The notes beneath the pieces are model-generated. The model did not search any database and was not told the origin of the DNA. It worked only from the letters and a program-made list of their open reading frames with translations. From Chitinophagaceae bacterium (GTDB lineage: Bacteria; Bacteroidota; Bacteroidia; Chitinophagales; Chitinophagaceae): DNA of 64,000 bases. The position numbers and the translations under genes are program-made. Below are positions 16,963 through 25,507 of this stretch, one piece after another. Every line of letters begins with the position of its first letter. The stretch's first letter is position 1. Where the stretch lies: NCBI GenBank assembly GCA_016720565.1, contig JADKKJ010000012.1, positions 62,001 to 126,000 of the forward strand, given 5' to 3'.

Positions 16963-17897
16963 TTATTGCCAAGGCGGATCGGGTAAATGATGAAATACCA
17001 GATTACGAAGACCACCGAAGATAACATCACCAGGGTAGTAAAAACAGAAACGTCATTATATAATCGTGTGATGAAGGTCTCAAAAAATGCTGCCAGCGCA
17101 AACAGGGGCATCAAACCTACCATTAGTTTTACCCCATCTTTGGCACCCTGTTTAAATGCATCCCATCTTTTTAATGTGCCGGGAAAAAGATAGCTCTTCC
17201 CTAGTATGATCCCGGCCGCTGCGGCCACGATGAGCGAAGTAATCTCAATTGTACCGTGAATAAAAACCACCAGCCAGAATTCAAGTCCCAGTCCCCTGGC
17301 CGCAAACATCTGGTCAAATGTCCCAACCATCACGCCATTCTGAGCTTCCAGGTACAGGGATGGCACGGTGGCAAAAATTCCGGAGACGAACATGATGAAT
17401 GAAACACGGATATTATGGATCATGATGGCCAGCCAGCTGTAAAAAGGGTTTCCTCCCTCATATATGCCAAATGGATTTCCCTTATCAATATTGTCCTGCG
17501 TTTCAGAAATATAGCCGTCGCCTAATATGGATCGGGTGATACTATCATCCTTCATCGCCGCCAGGTAACCAATGATCATGAAGGCAGTGAAAAATACAAA
17601 AGAGAAAAGCAGCACACGGTGGTAGCGGTAAAAAGTAAGCGGAAGTTCTTTTTTCCAGAATTGTATGATGCGGTTATTATCCTCTTTCCGGTTACGGTAT
17701 ATATCCAGGTAAATACGGGAAGCTTCTGCATTTATAAAGCCGGTAACTTTTCCCGAAGGATAAAATGTTTTGGCATAAGCCAGGTCATTCACCAGTTGGG
17801 TAAAATCGGAGGCCATCTCGTCGGGATCCGCCGGCGGTTGCTGCTGCACCCTCACCCAACGGGCTTTGTTCTTCTTTATAAATAAGGCTTCGCGCAA
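16929..17897 (-). CDS. Stage II sporulation protein M-like (SpoIIM/DUF95) membrane protein
   Basis: A 322-residue inner-membrane protein with about six helices between residues 95 and 315. The SpoIIM-type core includes NPFYSWLAIMIHNIRVSFIM, GTFDQMFAARGLG and FIHGTIEITSLIVAAAAG, the last being the most conserved stretch of the family. In Bacillus SpoIIM joins a peptidoglycan-remodelling complex during engulfment, but Bacteroidota do not sporulate, so the role must differ. The start is TTG at 17897. It is the first gene of the minus-strand cluster and is divergent from the RDD gene, with which homologues are commonly paired. Confidence 0.85.
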   Translation of the reverse strand: MREALFIKKNKARWVRVQQQPPADPDEMASDFTQLVNDLAYAKTFYPSGKVTGFINAEASRIYLDIYRNRKEDNNRIIQFWKKELPLTFYRYHRVLLFSFVFFTAFMIIGYLAAMKDDSITRSILGDGYISETQDNIDKGNPFGIYEGGNPFYSWLAIMIHNIRVSFIMFVSGIFATVPSLYLEAQNGVMVGTFDQMFAARGLGLEFWLVVFIHGTIEITSLIVAAAAGIILGKSYLFPGTLKRWDAFKQGAKDGVKLMVGLMPLFALAAFFETFITRLYNDVSVFTTLVMLSSVVFVIWYFIIYPIRLGNKWTPAKNEEEV

Positions 17898-18007
17898 ACA
17901 GGATGGTTTAGTTCGTAAAATAATATTTTTAACGACGCTACAGGCTTATGCTGAACATTTAATTCACAAAATATATCCTAAATTGGACCATTATCAAATC
18001 TCCGGCT

Positions 18008-18808
18008 ATGGCCGTTATAAAAGTACCTACCAGTTTCAATATCGATCTGGAATTCCAGGTTCCGGAGTTCTATAAAAGATTCCTGGCGCTCCTGGTAGAT
18101 ATCCTTCTTGAGTATTTTTACCTGAGGCTGGCAATCAAATTTCTTGAATCTTCTGCCAGTGGAATGGATGGAATGGACTCCTATGGTATCGTACTGGCAG
18201 TACTTCTTCCCCTGTTCCTTTATCACCCGGTAATGGAAATTACCATGAATGGGCAAAGCATTGGAAAAATGATCCTGGGCATCAGGGTAGTGAATGAACA
18301 GGGAGGCCGGCCATCGCTTAGCCAGTTCCTGATCCGCTGGATGCTTCGCGTATCTGACGTATGGATAGCCATCGTAATACTTATCATAGCCACCATTTCC
18401 CAGTATTCTGGTAATGCAGAAACCACCTTTGCCATTATCGCTGCTTTTTCCTTCCTGGTCACCGATATCGTGCTGGTGGTCACCTCTGCCAAATCACAAC
18501 GCATAGGTGATGTGCTGGCAAAGACCATTCTGATCAATGTACGCACCAAGGGAAATATAGAAGAGACCGTTTTCCAGGAAGTCGCTGATAACTATGTGCC
18601 CTCCTTTCCGCAGATCATGCAATTAAGCGATCGCGATATCAATGCGATCCGTTCCATCCTTGCCACCGCCCGTAAAAAAGGGGATGCAGATATGGCCCTC
18701 AAGGCCTGCGATAAAATAAAAAACCACCTCGGAATCGAATCGAACCTATCGGCCTTCGACTTCCTCGAGGTGGTTATGAAAGATTATAATTACCTCTCTA
18801 CAAAATGA
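18008..18808 (+). CDS. RDD-family membrane protein
   Basis: A 266-residue protein with an RDD domain (about 20-190), having three or four helices. The charged residues that name the family appear in FYKRFLALLVDILL, near residues 22-35. GQSIGKMILGIRVVNEQGG and RIGDVLAKTILI are further RDD hallmarks. A soluble C-terminal tail (195-266) is predicted helical. RDD proteins have been linked to transport or osmotic functions, but their general role is unclear. It stands divergent from the SpoIIM/MoxR operon across a 110-bp gap, so it is likely part of the same functional module. The stop lies 11 bp from the convergent DUF5362 gene. Confidence 0.85.
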   Translation: MAVIKVPTSFNIDLEFQVPEFYKRFLALLVDILLEYFYLRLAIKFLESSASGMDGMDSYGIVLAVLLPLFLYHPVMEITMNGQSIGKMILGIRVVNEQGGRPSLSQFLIRWMLRVSDVWIAIVILIIATISQYSGNAETTFAIIAAFSFLVTDIVLVVTSAKSQRIGDVLAKTILINVRTKGNIEETVFQEVADNYVPSFPQIMQLSDRDINAIRSILATARKKGDADMALKACDKIKNHLGIESNLSAFDFLEVVMKDYNYLSTK

Positions 18809-18819
18809 TCTGGCTGGAA

Positions 18820-19266
18820 TTACCCTGCAGAAAGCATTACGATCAAAAATGAAAGGATATAAATAGCAAGTACGATAATGGTTAGTATACCAAAGAATTT
18901 AAATACCGATTTCAGGTTCTCAAATGCGCTGGTCATGGTAGCCTGGTCATCTGAATGTAAAGCAGCACCCATTTGGCTGGAAAAACGCAAAAGGTAAAGG
19001 CAGGGGAAAAAATAAAGCACGGCAAACAGAATATAGACCACGGCAATGGCTGGTCCCAGGTTGGCCATGGCCCCGCCACCATATTCCCTTGATATACTGC
19101 TTGCGTTTGATAACTGCGTAGCAAAATAAACTCCTAATAAGGCGATGCCTATGCAGGCGATAAAGCCAATGATCGCCAGGAAACGGCCCCATTTGGCGGT
19201 CTCTGCTAAAAATCGTTTTGACTGGGGATCGATACTCAATCCAAACAGTTGGTCTTGCTGGTCCAT
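18820..19266 (-). CDS. DUF5362 four-helix membrane protein
   Basis: A 148-residue membrane protein. Hydrophobic segments lie at about 26-48, 70-95 and 122-146, with one amphipathic region between. The order and the sequence around YFFPCLYLLRFSSQMGAALHS match the Bacteroidota DUF5362 family, which has no known function. It converges with the RDD gene at 18808. No charged catalytic cluster is visible; I cannot propose a role. Confidence 0.7.
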   Translation of the reverse strand: MDQQDQLFGLSIDPQSKRFLAETAKWGRFLAIIGFIACIGIALLGVYFATQLSNASSISREYGGGAMANLGPAIAVVYILFAVLYFFPCLYLLRFSSQMGAALHSDDQATMTSAFENLKSVFKFFGILTIIVLAIYILSFLIVMLSAG

Positions 19267-19343
19267 TTTTGGTTGTTTTGGTTATGACAACTAAAATAAG
19301 AAAATCAATCAAAACCAGGTAACCAATTCAGCCTTTGTGGATA

Positions 19344-20819
19344 TCAATAAGCGCGGGCAAACAATACCCGCTGCGAAGATGGCTTCCCGGTCCATACGCA
19401 TTTTCCCTCCTCCTGCTTATTATTAAGCGGAATGCAGCGTATTGTAGCCTTGGTAGCCTCTTTGATCGCATCTTCCGTTTCCGTGCTGCCATCCCAATGA
19501 GCGGAAAGAAACCCTCCTTTCTCATCTAAAAGGCGGATGAATTCTTCTTTGGAGTTCACTTCAGTGATATGCTCATCCCTGAATTTTTGCGCCTTATCGA
19601 ACATGGCCTGCTGCACATCCTCCAGCAATTGCCTGATATGATCGGAAATTCCATCCAGGGATACCGTCGATTTTTCCCTGGTATCGCGACGCGCCAGTTC
19701 CACCACGTTCTGCTCCAGGTCACGCGCACCAATAGCCATACGTACCGGCACACCTTTCAATTCATATTCTGCGAATTTCCATCCCGGGCGGGCATTGTCC
19801 TTATCATCATATTTCACCCTTATGCCATATGATTTCAATTCCTTCATAATGGCATTCACTTTTTCATCGATCAATTTCTTTTGTTCCTCCCCTTTATAGA
19901 TCGGCACGATCACCACCTGGAAAGGAGCGATCCGCGGAGGAAGTATCAAACCTTCATCGTCGCTATGCGCCATTACCAGCGCCCCCACCAACCTTGTACT
20001 TACTCCCCAGCTGGTGGCCCATACATATTCCATCTGGTTTTCTTTATTGGCAAATTTCACATCAAATGCTTTCGCGAAATTCTGTCCCAGGAAATGCGAG
20101 GTGCCGGCCTGCAACGCTTTTCCATCCTGCATCATAGCTTCAATGCAATAGGTTTCTTCCGCGCCCGCAAAACGTTCACTGGCAGTTTTTATTCCCCTGA
20201 TAACTGGTACGGCCATGAATTCTTCCGCAAACTGCGCGTATATATCCAGCATTCTTTCTGTTTCCTCAACAGCTTCCTGCCTTGTAGCATGGGCCGTATG
20301 GCCTTCCTGCCATAAAAACTCGGAGGTTCTCAAAAAAAGCCTTGTCCGCATTTCCCAGCGCATCACATTGGCCCACTGGTTTATCAGCAAAGGAAGATCC
20401 CGGTGCGATTGGATCCAATCTTTATACGTATGCCAGATGATGGTCTCAGAGGTAGGTCGTATGATCAGCTCCTCTTCCAGTTTCGCCTCAGGGTCTACGA
20501 TCACCCCTCCTCCATTTGGATCATTCATCAAACGGTAATGCGTAACTACTGCGCATTCTTTCGCAAAGCCTTCCACGTGAGCGGCTTCCTTACTCAAAAA
20601 ACTCTTCGGAATAAGCAAAGGGAAATAGGCATTCACGTGACCGGTCTCCTTGAACATCCTGTCAAGCGTATCACGCATATTCTCCCATAATGCAAAGCCA
20701 TAGGGCTTGATCACCATGCAACCTCTTACCGGCGTATAATCTGCCAGGCCGCTCTTCAGCACCAGGTCATTGTACCATTGCGAATAATCTGCTTCTCTGG
20801 ATGTGATCTCTTTACTCAT
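19344..20819 (-). CDS. proS: Proline--tRNA ligase (type without the insertion editing domain)
   Basis: Charges tRNA-Pro with proline. The 491-residue length and motifs are those of the archaeal/eukaryote-like ProRS (ProS type 3): KPYGFALWENMRDTLD and PLLIPKSFL near motif 1, LIIRPTSETIIWHTYK (motif 2 region), and VVELARRDT and GKCVWTGKPS towards the C terminus, ending with Tyr. The usual bacterial type, about 570 residues with an INS domain, is not seen. That means tRNA editing must rely on a separate protein such as ProXp or YbaK, not encoded here. Most Bacteroidota share this form. Confidence 0.96.
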   Translation of the reverse strand: MSKEITSREADYSQWYNDLVLKSGLADYTPVRGCMVIKPYGFALWENMRDTLDRMFKETGHVNAYFPLLIPKSFLSKEAAHVEGFAKECAVVTHYRLMNDPNGGGVIVDPEAKLEEELIIRPTSETIIWHTYKDWIQSHRDLPLLINQWANVMRWEMRTRLFLRTSEFLWQEGHTAHATRQEAVEETERMLDIYAQFAEEFMAVPVIRGIKTASERFAGAEETYCIEAMMQDGKALQAGTSHFLGQNFAKAFDVKFANKENQMEYVWATSWGVSTRLVGALVMAHSDDEGLILPPRIAPFQVVIVPIYKGEEQKKLIDEKVNAIMKELKSYGIRVKYDDKDNARPGWKFAEYELKGVPVRMAIGARDLEQNVVELARRDTREKSTVSLDGISDHIRQLLEDVQQAMFDKAQKFRDEHITEVNSKEEFIRLLDEKGGFLSAHWDGSTETEDAIKEATKATIRCIPLNNKQEEGKCVWTGKPSSQRVLFARAY

Positions 20820-21008
20820 TTTACACTTTAGGTTATGCGGTGATCGGTTTAACTGTTATTCCGGCTTTATAGATAATTTAACAGGAGATAACGCAATATA
20901 TCGCCGGATGGTTAAATATTTGCTGCAGAATTACTGAACTTTTTGTTGTCCTCCCCGCAGGCCGCACAAAAGTAGTAACTTCAACTTTAACTGTAAACCA
21001 GAATTGCC

Positions 21009-21692
21009 ATGAAACCATCTTTACTTCTCCTGGCATTGATCTCCGCCGCTTCTTTTACCGGTTGCAGTACCGCTTACCGCACTGGTCAAACCCCCGACGA
21101 CTTGTATTATTCCGCTGCCAAACCTCAAAAAGAGCAGGACGACCGGGATGAGGTACGCGAAGACAGGAACAATCGCTATCAGGAAGAATATTATGACGAC
21201 CGCTACCTGAGAATGAAAGTGCGTAACCACCGTCAATGGAGCGACCTGGACGACTGGTATTACTATGATAAATACAGTTCCTACTATTCCTATAATTACG
21301 GCAGCTATAATAATCCCTACAATTCCTGGAACTATTATTATAACCCTTACTGCTGCTGCCATGGCAATTATTATAGCTATTACAGCAATATAAAAACAGC
21401 CATGACTGCCCCGGTGATCAAAAGGAATTTCAATCTTGCCGGGTATACCAATACGAATTACAACAATAATGGCGGAAGTTACAGGGCCCCCACTATCAAA
21501 ACGACCCGCACCTATAATACCACCAACAATAACAACAATGGAGGTATCCTGAAGAATATATTCAACAAGGATAATTCTTCCGGAGGCCGCACCTATACCC
21601 CTGCCAATAATACAGGAAGCGGTGGTGGTAATACCGGCTCTGGTGGTTCCGGTGGCGGATCCGCCCCGGTGACCCGGCCTGTCAGAAAATAA
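21009..21692 (+). CDS. Tyr/Asn/Gly-rich lipoprotein of unknown function
   Basis: I do not recognise a domain in this 227-residue protein. Residues 1-19 are a lipoprotein signal with lipobox FTGC (Cys19). After a charged stretch (about 35-75) comes an extreme Tyr/Ser/Asn-rich block (80-125) containing a cluster of three Cys and a His (NPYCCCHGNYY). A Thr/Asn-rich segment and a Gly/Ser-rich tail follow. The composition suggests a surface-exposed, disordered or amyloid-prone lipoprotein. The next gene, a FadL-like porin, starts 60 bp downstream on the same strand. The two may be co-transcribed. Confidence 0.68.
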   Translation: MKPSLLLLALISAASFTGCSTAYRTGQTPDDLYYSAAKPQKEQDDRDEVREDRNNRYQEEYYDDRYLRMKVRNHRQWSDLDDWYYYDKYSSYYSYNYGSYNNPYNSWNYYYNPYCCCHGNYYSYYSNIKTAMTAPVIKRNFNLAGYTNTNYNNNGGSYRAPTIKTTRTYNTTNNNNNGGILKNIFNKDNSSGGRTYTPANNTGSGGGNTGSGGSGGGSAPVTRPVRK

Positions 21693-21752
21693 GCTTACAA
21701 TTATTTAATTCATAGGATGCCATTGGTATGCTATGCCCTTACATATCATCAC

Positions 21753-23288
21753 ATGAAAACAAGATCATTAATTTTAAGCCTGCTGATCACTGCTGCCTGC
21801 GCCAATGCACAGGTGCCTGAGGAGGCCCTTCGCCTGTCCTGGCTTAATCAAATGGGAACAGCCCGTAACCAGGCCATCGGGGGTGCTATGGGATCCCTGG
21901 GAGGAGATGCGACCGCCAGCCTGGTCAATCCTGCAGGACTTGCTTTTTTTAAGACCTCCGACTTCGTGATCAGTCCGACCCTGCAAATGGGTAAAATGAA
22001 AACAAATTTCAGGGGTACGGAACGTGAGGATCCTAACCTTCAGAAATTTGCCTGGGGTACATCGGGGTTTGTTTTTGGCGGACAAGGTTACCGAGGAAAG
22101 AACAGCTATTCGATCAGCTTTACGCAAAAAGCATCTTTTAACCGCTCCTTCAGATACAATGGCAATAATAATTACAGCAGTTTTGGAGAACCACTGGGCG
22201 ATGAATTTGCGGCCTCCCGGCTTACGATCGACCAGGCGTTGAACAGTCCCGATATTTCGCTTACCACAAAAATGGCCCTTTATACTTACCTGGTAGATAC
22301 AGCCATGGTGAATGGGATTCCCCAGGTGATCGTTCGTTCAGAGAACTCCTCCATGCTGCACCAGGAATACAGCGCAGAGATGAAAGGAGGTATTACGGAG
22401 ATCACTCTTGGTTTCGGACATGAATCAAATAAAAAATGGATGATCGGTGGCAGTATAGGCATCCCTATCGTGATGGTCGACCGCAATAGTTATTTCAGGG
22501 AATCGGATGCAACTTCAGCTCTGAATGATTTTTCTTTTCTTTCCTACCGCGAAAAATACCGCCTGAGCGGTGTGGGGGTTAACCTTCGTGCAGGAGCCAT
22601 CTATCGTCCCAAAGAATATATCCGGCTTGGGCTGGCCATCCATACTCCCGATATGTTTACGCTTAAAGAAACCTTTGAATCAGGTTTTGCAGCAGATCTT
22701 GAAAATCTGTTTGCCCCCAACAGCGGATATGATAGTGTAAGCAGCACTACTGTTAACAATGGCATCATCCCTGTGGCCCGATTCAATGTGAATACGCCAG
22801 CAAGGATGATACTTAGCGGTTCCTATGTTTTTCGTGAAGTGGCAAATGTAAAAAAGCAAAGGGCTTTTGTTACTGCAGATATCGAATACCTGAATTATAA
22901 ATGGAGCAATTTTTCTGATCCAAAGGAAAATACCAGCGATACCAGAGCCTATTATAAACCTTTCAATGATGCGATAAAGGCAAGTTATAAAGGAGCTTTT
23001 AATTTCCGCCTTGGCGCTGAGGTCAAATTCAATATTGTGATGGCCCGCCTGGGTTTCGCTTCTTATGGCAGCCCCTATAAAGATGCTGAACTGCGTTCTA
23101 ATAAAACCTTTCTCAGCGGAGGTTTAGGCTATCGTGATAAAGGGATCTTTCTGGACCTCACTTATACCTACCGCATGAACAGGGATGTTCATTTCCCTTA
23201 CCGGGTGAGCGCACCACGGGCCAATACCTATGCCGGCCTGAAAGATAATGGCGGTCAATTGATGCTGAGCCTGGGCTTTAAGATTTAG
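21753..23288 (+). CDS. FadL/OmpP1-like outer-membrane transport protein
   Basis: A 511-residue beta-barrel protein of the OmpP1/FadL/TodX family, which takes up hydrophobic compounds across the outer membrane. I chose the ATG at 21753 because it begins a clean signal peptide (MKTRSLILSLLITAACANAQ); the upstream ATG at 21717 adds 12 unlikely residues. The N-terminal hatch-like stretch AIGGAMGSLGGDATASLVNPAG (quoted in part) is the strongest family mark, since FadL proteins begin with such an NPAG motif. The rest is amphipathic strand, ending GGQLMLSLGFKI with a barrel-type terminus. Substrate unknown. Confidence 0.82.
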   Translation: MKTRSLILSLLITAACANAQVPEEALRLSWLNQMGTARNQAIGGAMGSLGGDATASLVNPAGLAFFKTSDFVISPTLQMGKMKTNFRGTEREDPNLQKFAWGTSGFVFGGQGYRGKNSYSISFTQKASFNRSFRYNGNNNYSSFGEPLGDEFAASRLTIDQALNSPDISLTTKMALYTYLVDTAMVNGIPQVIVRSENSSMLHQEYSAEMKGGITEITLGFGHESNKKWMIGGSIGIPIVMVDRNSYFRESDATSALNDFSFLSYREKYRLSGVGVNLRAGAIYRPKEYIRLGLAIHTPDMFTLKETFESGFAADLENLFAPNSGYDSVSSTTVNNGIIPVARFNVNTPARMILSGSYVFREVANVKKQRAFVTADIEYLNYKWSNFSDPKENTSDTRAYYKPFNDAIKASYKGAFNFRLGAEVKFNIVMARLGFASYGSPYKDAELRSNKTFLSGGLGYRDKGIFLDLTYTYRMNRDVHFPYRVSAPRANTYAGLKDNGGQLMLSLGFKI

Positions 23289-23294
23289 GCAGTA

Positions 23295-23325
23295 AAAAAG
23301 CCATTCCGGTGGGGAATGGCTTTTT
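23295..23325. terminator. Bidirectional intrinsic terminator
   Basis: AAAAAGCCATTCC (23295-23307) and GGAATGGCTTTTT (23313-23325) form a 13-bp stem with A/T tracts on both sides. It can stop transcription of the porin gene (plus) and of rpsL-rpsG (minus), which converge here. Confidence 0.88.
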
Positions 23326-23346
23326 AGGATCGTGCTCTTGTATCTT

Positions 23347-23814
23347 TTATACCCTGAAGTGAGCGAAAGCCTTATTGGCTTCAGCCATACGATGGGTATC
23401 TTCTTTCTTTTTAAATGCGGAACCTTCACCTTTCGATGCGGCTACGATCTCACCAGCCAGCTTGTCGGCCATACTGCGACCATTACGTTCGCGGCTATAA
23501 CGAATCAGCCATTTGATACTGAGGGATATCTTCCTGTCCTGGCGAACCTCTGAAGGGATCTGGAAGGTAGCACCACCAATTCGGCGGCTGCGAACCTCAA
23601 CGGCAGGAGTAACATTGAACAACGCTTTTTTCCAAACTTCATAACCATCTTCATTGGTTTGCTTGCCTACTTTTTCCAGCGCGTTGTAAAAAGTAGTGAA
23701 GGCAACGCTTTTCTTACCCTGCCACATGATGTTGTTCACAAAACGTGTAACGAGTTTATCGTTATACCTGGGATCCGGTTGAAGAGGAAGTTTCTTTGCT
23801 TGTGCTTTACGCAT
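23347..23814 (-). CDS. rpsG: 30S ribosomal protein S7
   Basis: A 155-residue primary 16S rRNA-binding protein of the small-subunit head. MRKAQAKKLPLQPDPRYNDK at the start and KPAVEVRSRRIGGATFQIP-like sequence in the middle (here TPAVEVRSRRIGGATFQIP) are diagnostic. The C-terminal KKEDTHRMAEANKAFAHF is complete. It follows rpsL by 26 bp in the conserved str-operon order rpsL-rpsG. No fusA follows; the operon ends at the terminator near 23310, with the porin gene convergent. Confidence 0.98.
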   Translation of the reverse strand: MRKAQAKKLPLQPDPRYNDKLVTRFVNNIMWQGKKSVAFTTFYNALEKVGKQTNEDGYEVWKKALFNVTPAVEVRSRRIGGATFQIPSEVRQDRKISLSIKWLIRYSRERNGRSMADKLAGEIVAASKGEGSAFKKKEDTHRMAEANKAFAHFRV

Positions 23815-23840
23815 GTTATTCTGTAATTAGAGAGTTTGAA

Positions 23841-24221
23841 TTATTTTTTAGCCTTTTCTTTCTTAGTACCATATTTGGAACGGCTCTTCTTACGGTCTTT
23901 TACACCGGCGGTATCTAAAGAACCACGCACGATATGGTAACGTACACCTGGCAGGTCCTTCACACGACCACCGCGGATAAGCACGATGGAGTGTTCCTGG
24001 AGGTTATGGCCTTCACCCGGAATATAGGCGATCACCTCTACCTTATTTGTCAAACGAACTTTTGCCACTTTACGAAGCGCCGAGTTCGGCTTCTTTGGTG
24101 TAGTGGTGTAAACCCTTGTACAAACGCCACGGCGTTGAGGGCATTGATCCAGCGCCCTTGACTTGCTCTTGGCCCGGATGATCTCTCTTCCTTTACGTAC
24201 TAATTGTTGAATTGTAGGCAT
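23841..24221 (-). CDS. rpsL: 30S ribosomal protein S12
   Basis: A 126-residue decoding-centre protein. MPTIQQLVRKGRE, TPKKPNSALRKVAKVRL with the streptomycin-sensitive Lys at the usual place (KKPNS), and GGRVKDLPGVRYHIVRG with PG intact are diagnostic. The basic C-terminal tail is lengthened with Lys. A consensus promoter lies upstream at 24259-24291 and a CCCGAAAATTTCGGG palindrome sits between promoter and start codon. It leads a two-gene rpsL-rpsG operon. Confidence 0.98.
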   Translation of the reverse strand: MPTIQQLVRKGREIIRAKSKSRALDQCPQRRGVCTRVYTTTPKKPNSALRKVAKVRLTNKVEVIAYIPGEGHNLQEHSIVLIRGGRVKDLPGVRYHIVRGSLDTAGVKDRKKSRSKYGTKKEKAKK

Positions 24222-24240
24222 TCTTGACCCTGATTTAAAT

Positions 24241-24255
24241 CCCGAAAATTTCGGG
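24241..24255 (-). promoter_or_regulatory. Palindrome in the rpsL leader
   Basis: CCCGAAAATTTCGGG is a 7-bp perfect inverted repeat with a one-base centre, 20 bp before the rpsL ATG. It lies just at or after the predicted transcription start, so it could be a 5' RNA hairpin or an operator. No T run follows it. Confidence 0.4.
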
Positions 24256-24258
24256 AGG

Positions 24259-24291
24259 CAAAGGTAAGGTCAACAGCCGGAAATTCCAAAA
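24259..24291 (-). promoter_or_regulatory. Promoter of rpsL-rpsG
   Basis: On the minus strand TTTTG (24291-24287), a 20-bp spacer and TACCTTTG (24266-24259) fit the Bacteroidota -33/-7 consensus. Transcription should begin near 24253. Confidence 0.65.
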
Positions 24292-24330
24292 CTGTTCCGG
24301 CTAAATTCCAAATATGCTCCCGACTTAAAT

Positions 24331-24361
24331 AAAAATCCCGAAATTTTTCAATTCCGGGATT
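24331..24361 (-). terminator. Intrinsic terminator downstream of ilvE
   Basis: On the minus strand AATCCCG at 24361-24355 pairs with CGGGATT at 24340-24334, with further AATT/AATT pairing inside, and T-rich sequence follows. It lies 24 bp after the ilvE stop. Confidence 0.75.
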
Positions 24362-24384
24362 ATAATATACTTACTATCAAATTG

Positions 24385-25449
24385 TTATACCTTTTGCATC
24401 CAGCTATATTTATCCTCCCTTTTTCCCTCACGGATATCGGTGAGCCATTTTTTTACGGTAGGAGCCGTCTTCCAGTTCTCTACATCGAATTTCATCACAA
24501 AATCCTTGTAGCGTAATTCTTTGATCATGGAGATAGTAGCCGCGGTACCTGTACCGAATACTTCTTTAAGTGTTCCTGCCTTATAGGCTTCGATGATCTC
24601 ATCCACACTTAAAGGCGCTTCTTCAACGGTCAGGCCCATTTCCTGCAAAATAGTGATCGTACTCTGGCGGGTAACACCGGCCAGGATCGTACCCTGTCCA
24701 AGGTCAGGAGTGATCGCTTTATTACCAATTACAAAAAACACATTCATTGTACCGATCTCCTGCACATATTTATGTTCATAGGCATCGGTCCATAATACCT
24801 GGTCGTAGCCTTTTTTCTTGGCCTCAGCAGTGGCATACATGGCCGCTCCGTAATTTCCGGCAGCTTTTGCATAACCTACTCCACCGGGCACAGCGCGCAC
24901 ATACTGCTCCTCCACATAAATACGCATGGGAGCATTATAATAAGGTCCGGTAGGACTGAGAATGATCATGAATTTATAATTCTCCGAAGGGCGAACACCG
25001 ATCAGTTCATCCGAAGAGAACATGAATGGACGAATGTATAAGGAATGATCTTCGCGTTGCGGTATCCAGTTTCGGTCAAGGGCCACCAGTTGCCTCATTC
25101 CTTCCATGAATAATTCCTCAGGCACCGAAGGCATCTGCATGCGCTGCGCGGAAATATTAAAACGCAGGAAATTATCATGCGGCCTGAATATAAAAGCCTC
25201 GCCTTCCGGATTCTTATAGGCTTTAATTCCTTCAAATATCGATTGGCCGTAATGCAGCGCTGCCAGGGAAGGGCTCAGCAGCAATGGCTGGTAAGGTTTG
25301 ATCTCCACATTTTTCCATTCGCCATTCTCATAATCCGCTTCCAGCATATGATCAGAAAAATATTTTCCGAATGGAAGATTCTCCAGGTTAAGGTCCTGTA
25401 ACTTACTCCGCTCCGCCTTTGTAATTGTTATATCCATAGCTGCAGTCAT
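24385..25449 (-). CDS. ilvE: Branched-chain amino-acid aminotransferase
   Basis: A 354-residue pyridoxal-phosphate enzyme of fold class IV that carries out the last step of valine, leucine and isoleucine synthesis and the first step of their breakdown. LHYGQSIFEGIKAYKN, RPHDNFLRFNISAQRM, the PLP-lysine region YAKAAGNYGAAMYATAEA, EIGTMNVFFVI and GTGTAATISMIKEL are all conserved. The length fits the eukaryote-like long BCAT group rather than the 300-residue E. coli type. The start at 25449 or the in-frame ATG at 25437 are both possible. It stands alone with its own terminator. Confidence 0.95.
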   Translation of the reverse strand: MTAAMDITITKAERSKLQDLNLENLPFGKYFSDHMLEADYENGEWKNVEIKPYQPLLLSPSLAALHYGQSIFEGIKAYKNPEGEAFIFRPHDNFLRFNISAQRMQMPSVPEELFMEGMRQLVALDRNWIPQREDHSLYIRPFMFSSDELIGVRPSENYKFMIILSPTGPYYNAPMRIYVEEQYVRAVPGGVGYAKAAGNYGAAMYATAEAKKKGYDQVLWTDAYEHKYVQEIGTMNVFFVIGNKAITPDLGQGTILAGVTRQSTITILQEMGLTVEEAPLSVDEIIEAYKAGTLKEVFGTGTAATISMIKELRYKDFVMKFDVENWKTAPTVKKWLTDIREGKREDKYSWMQKV

Positions 25450-25507
25450 AAAGCTTTATTTTTGACAGGTCAAAGAAACGAAAAAAAGCTAACACCTATT
25501 AGTAATC

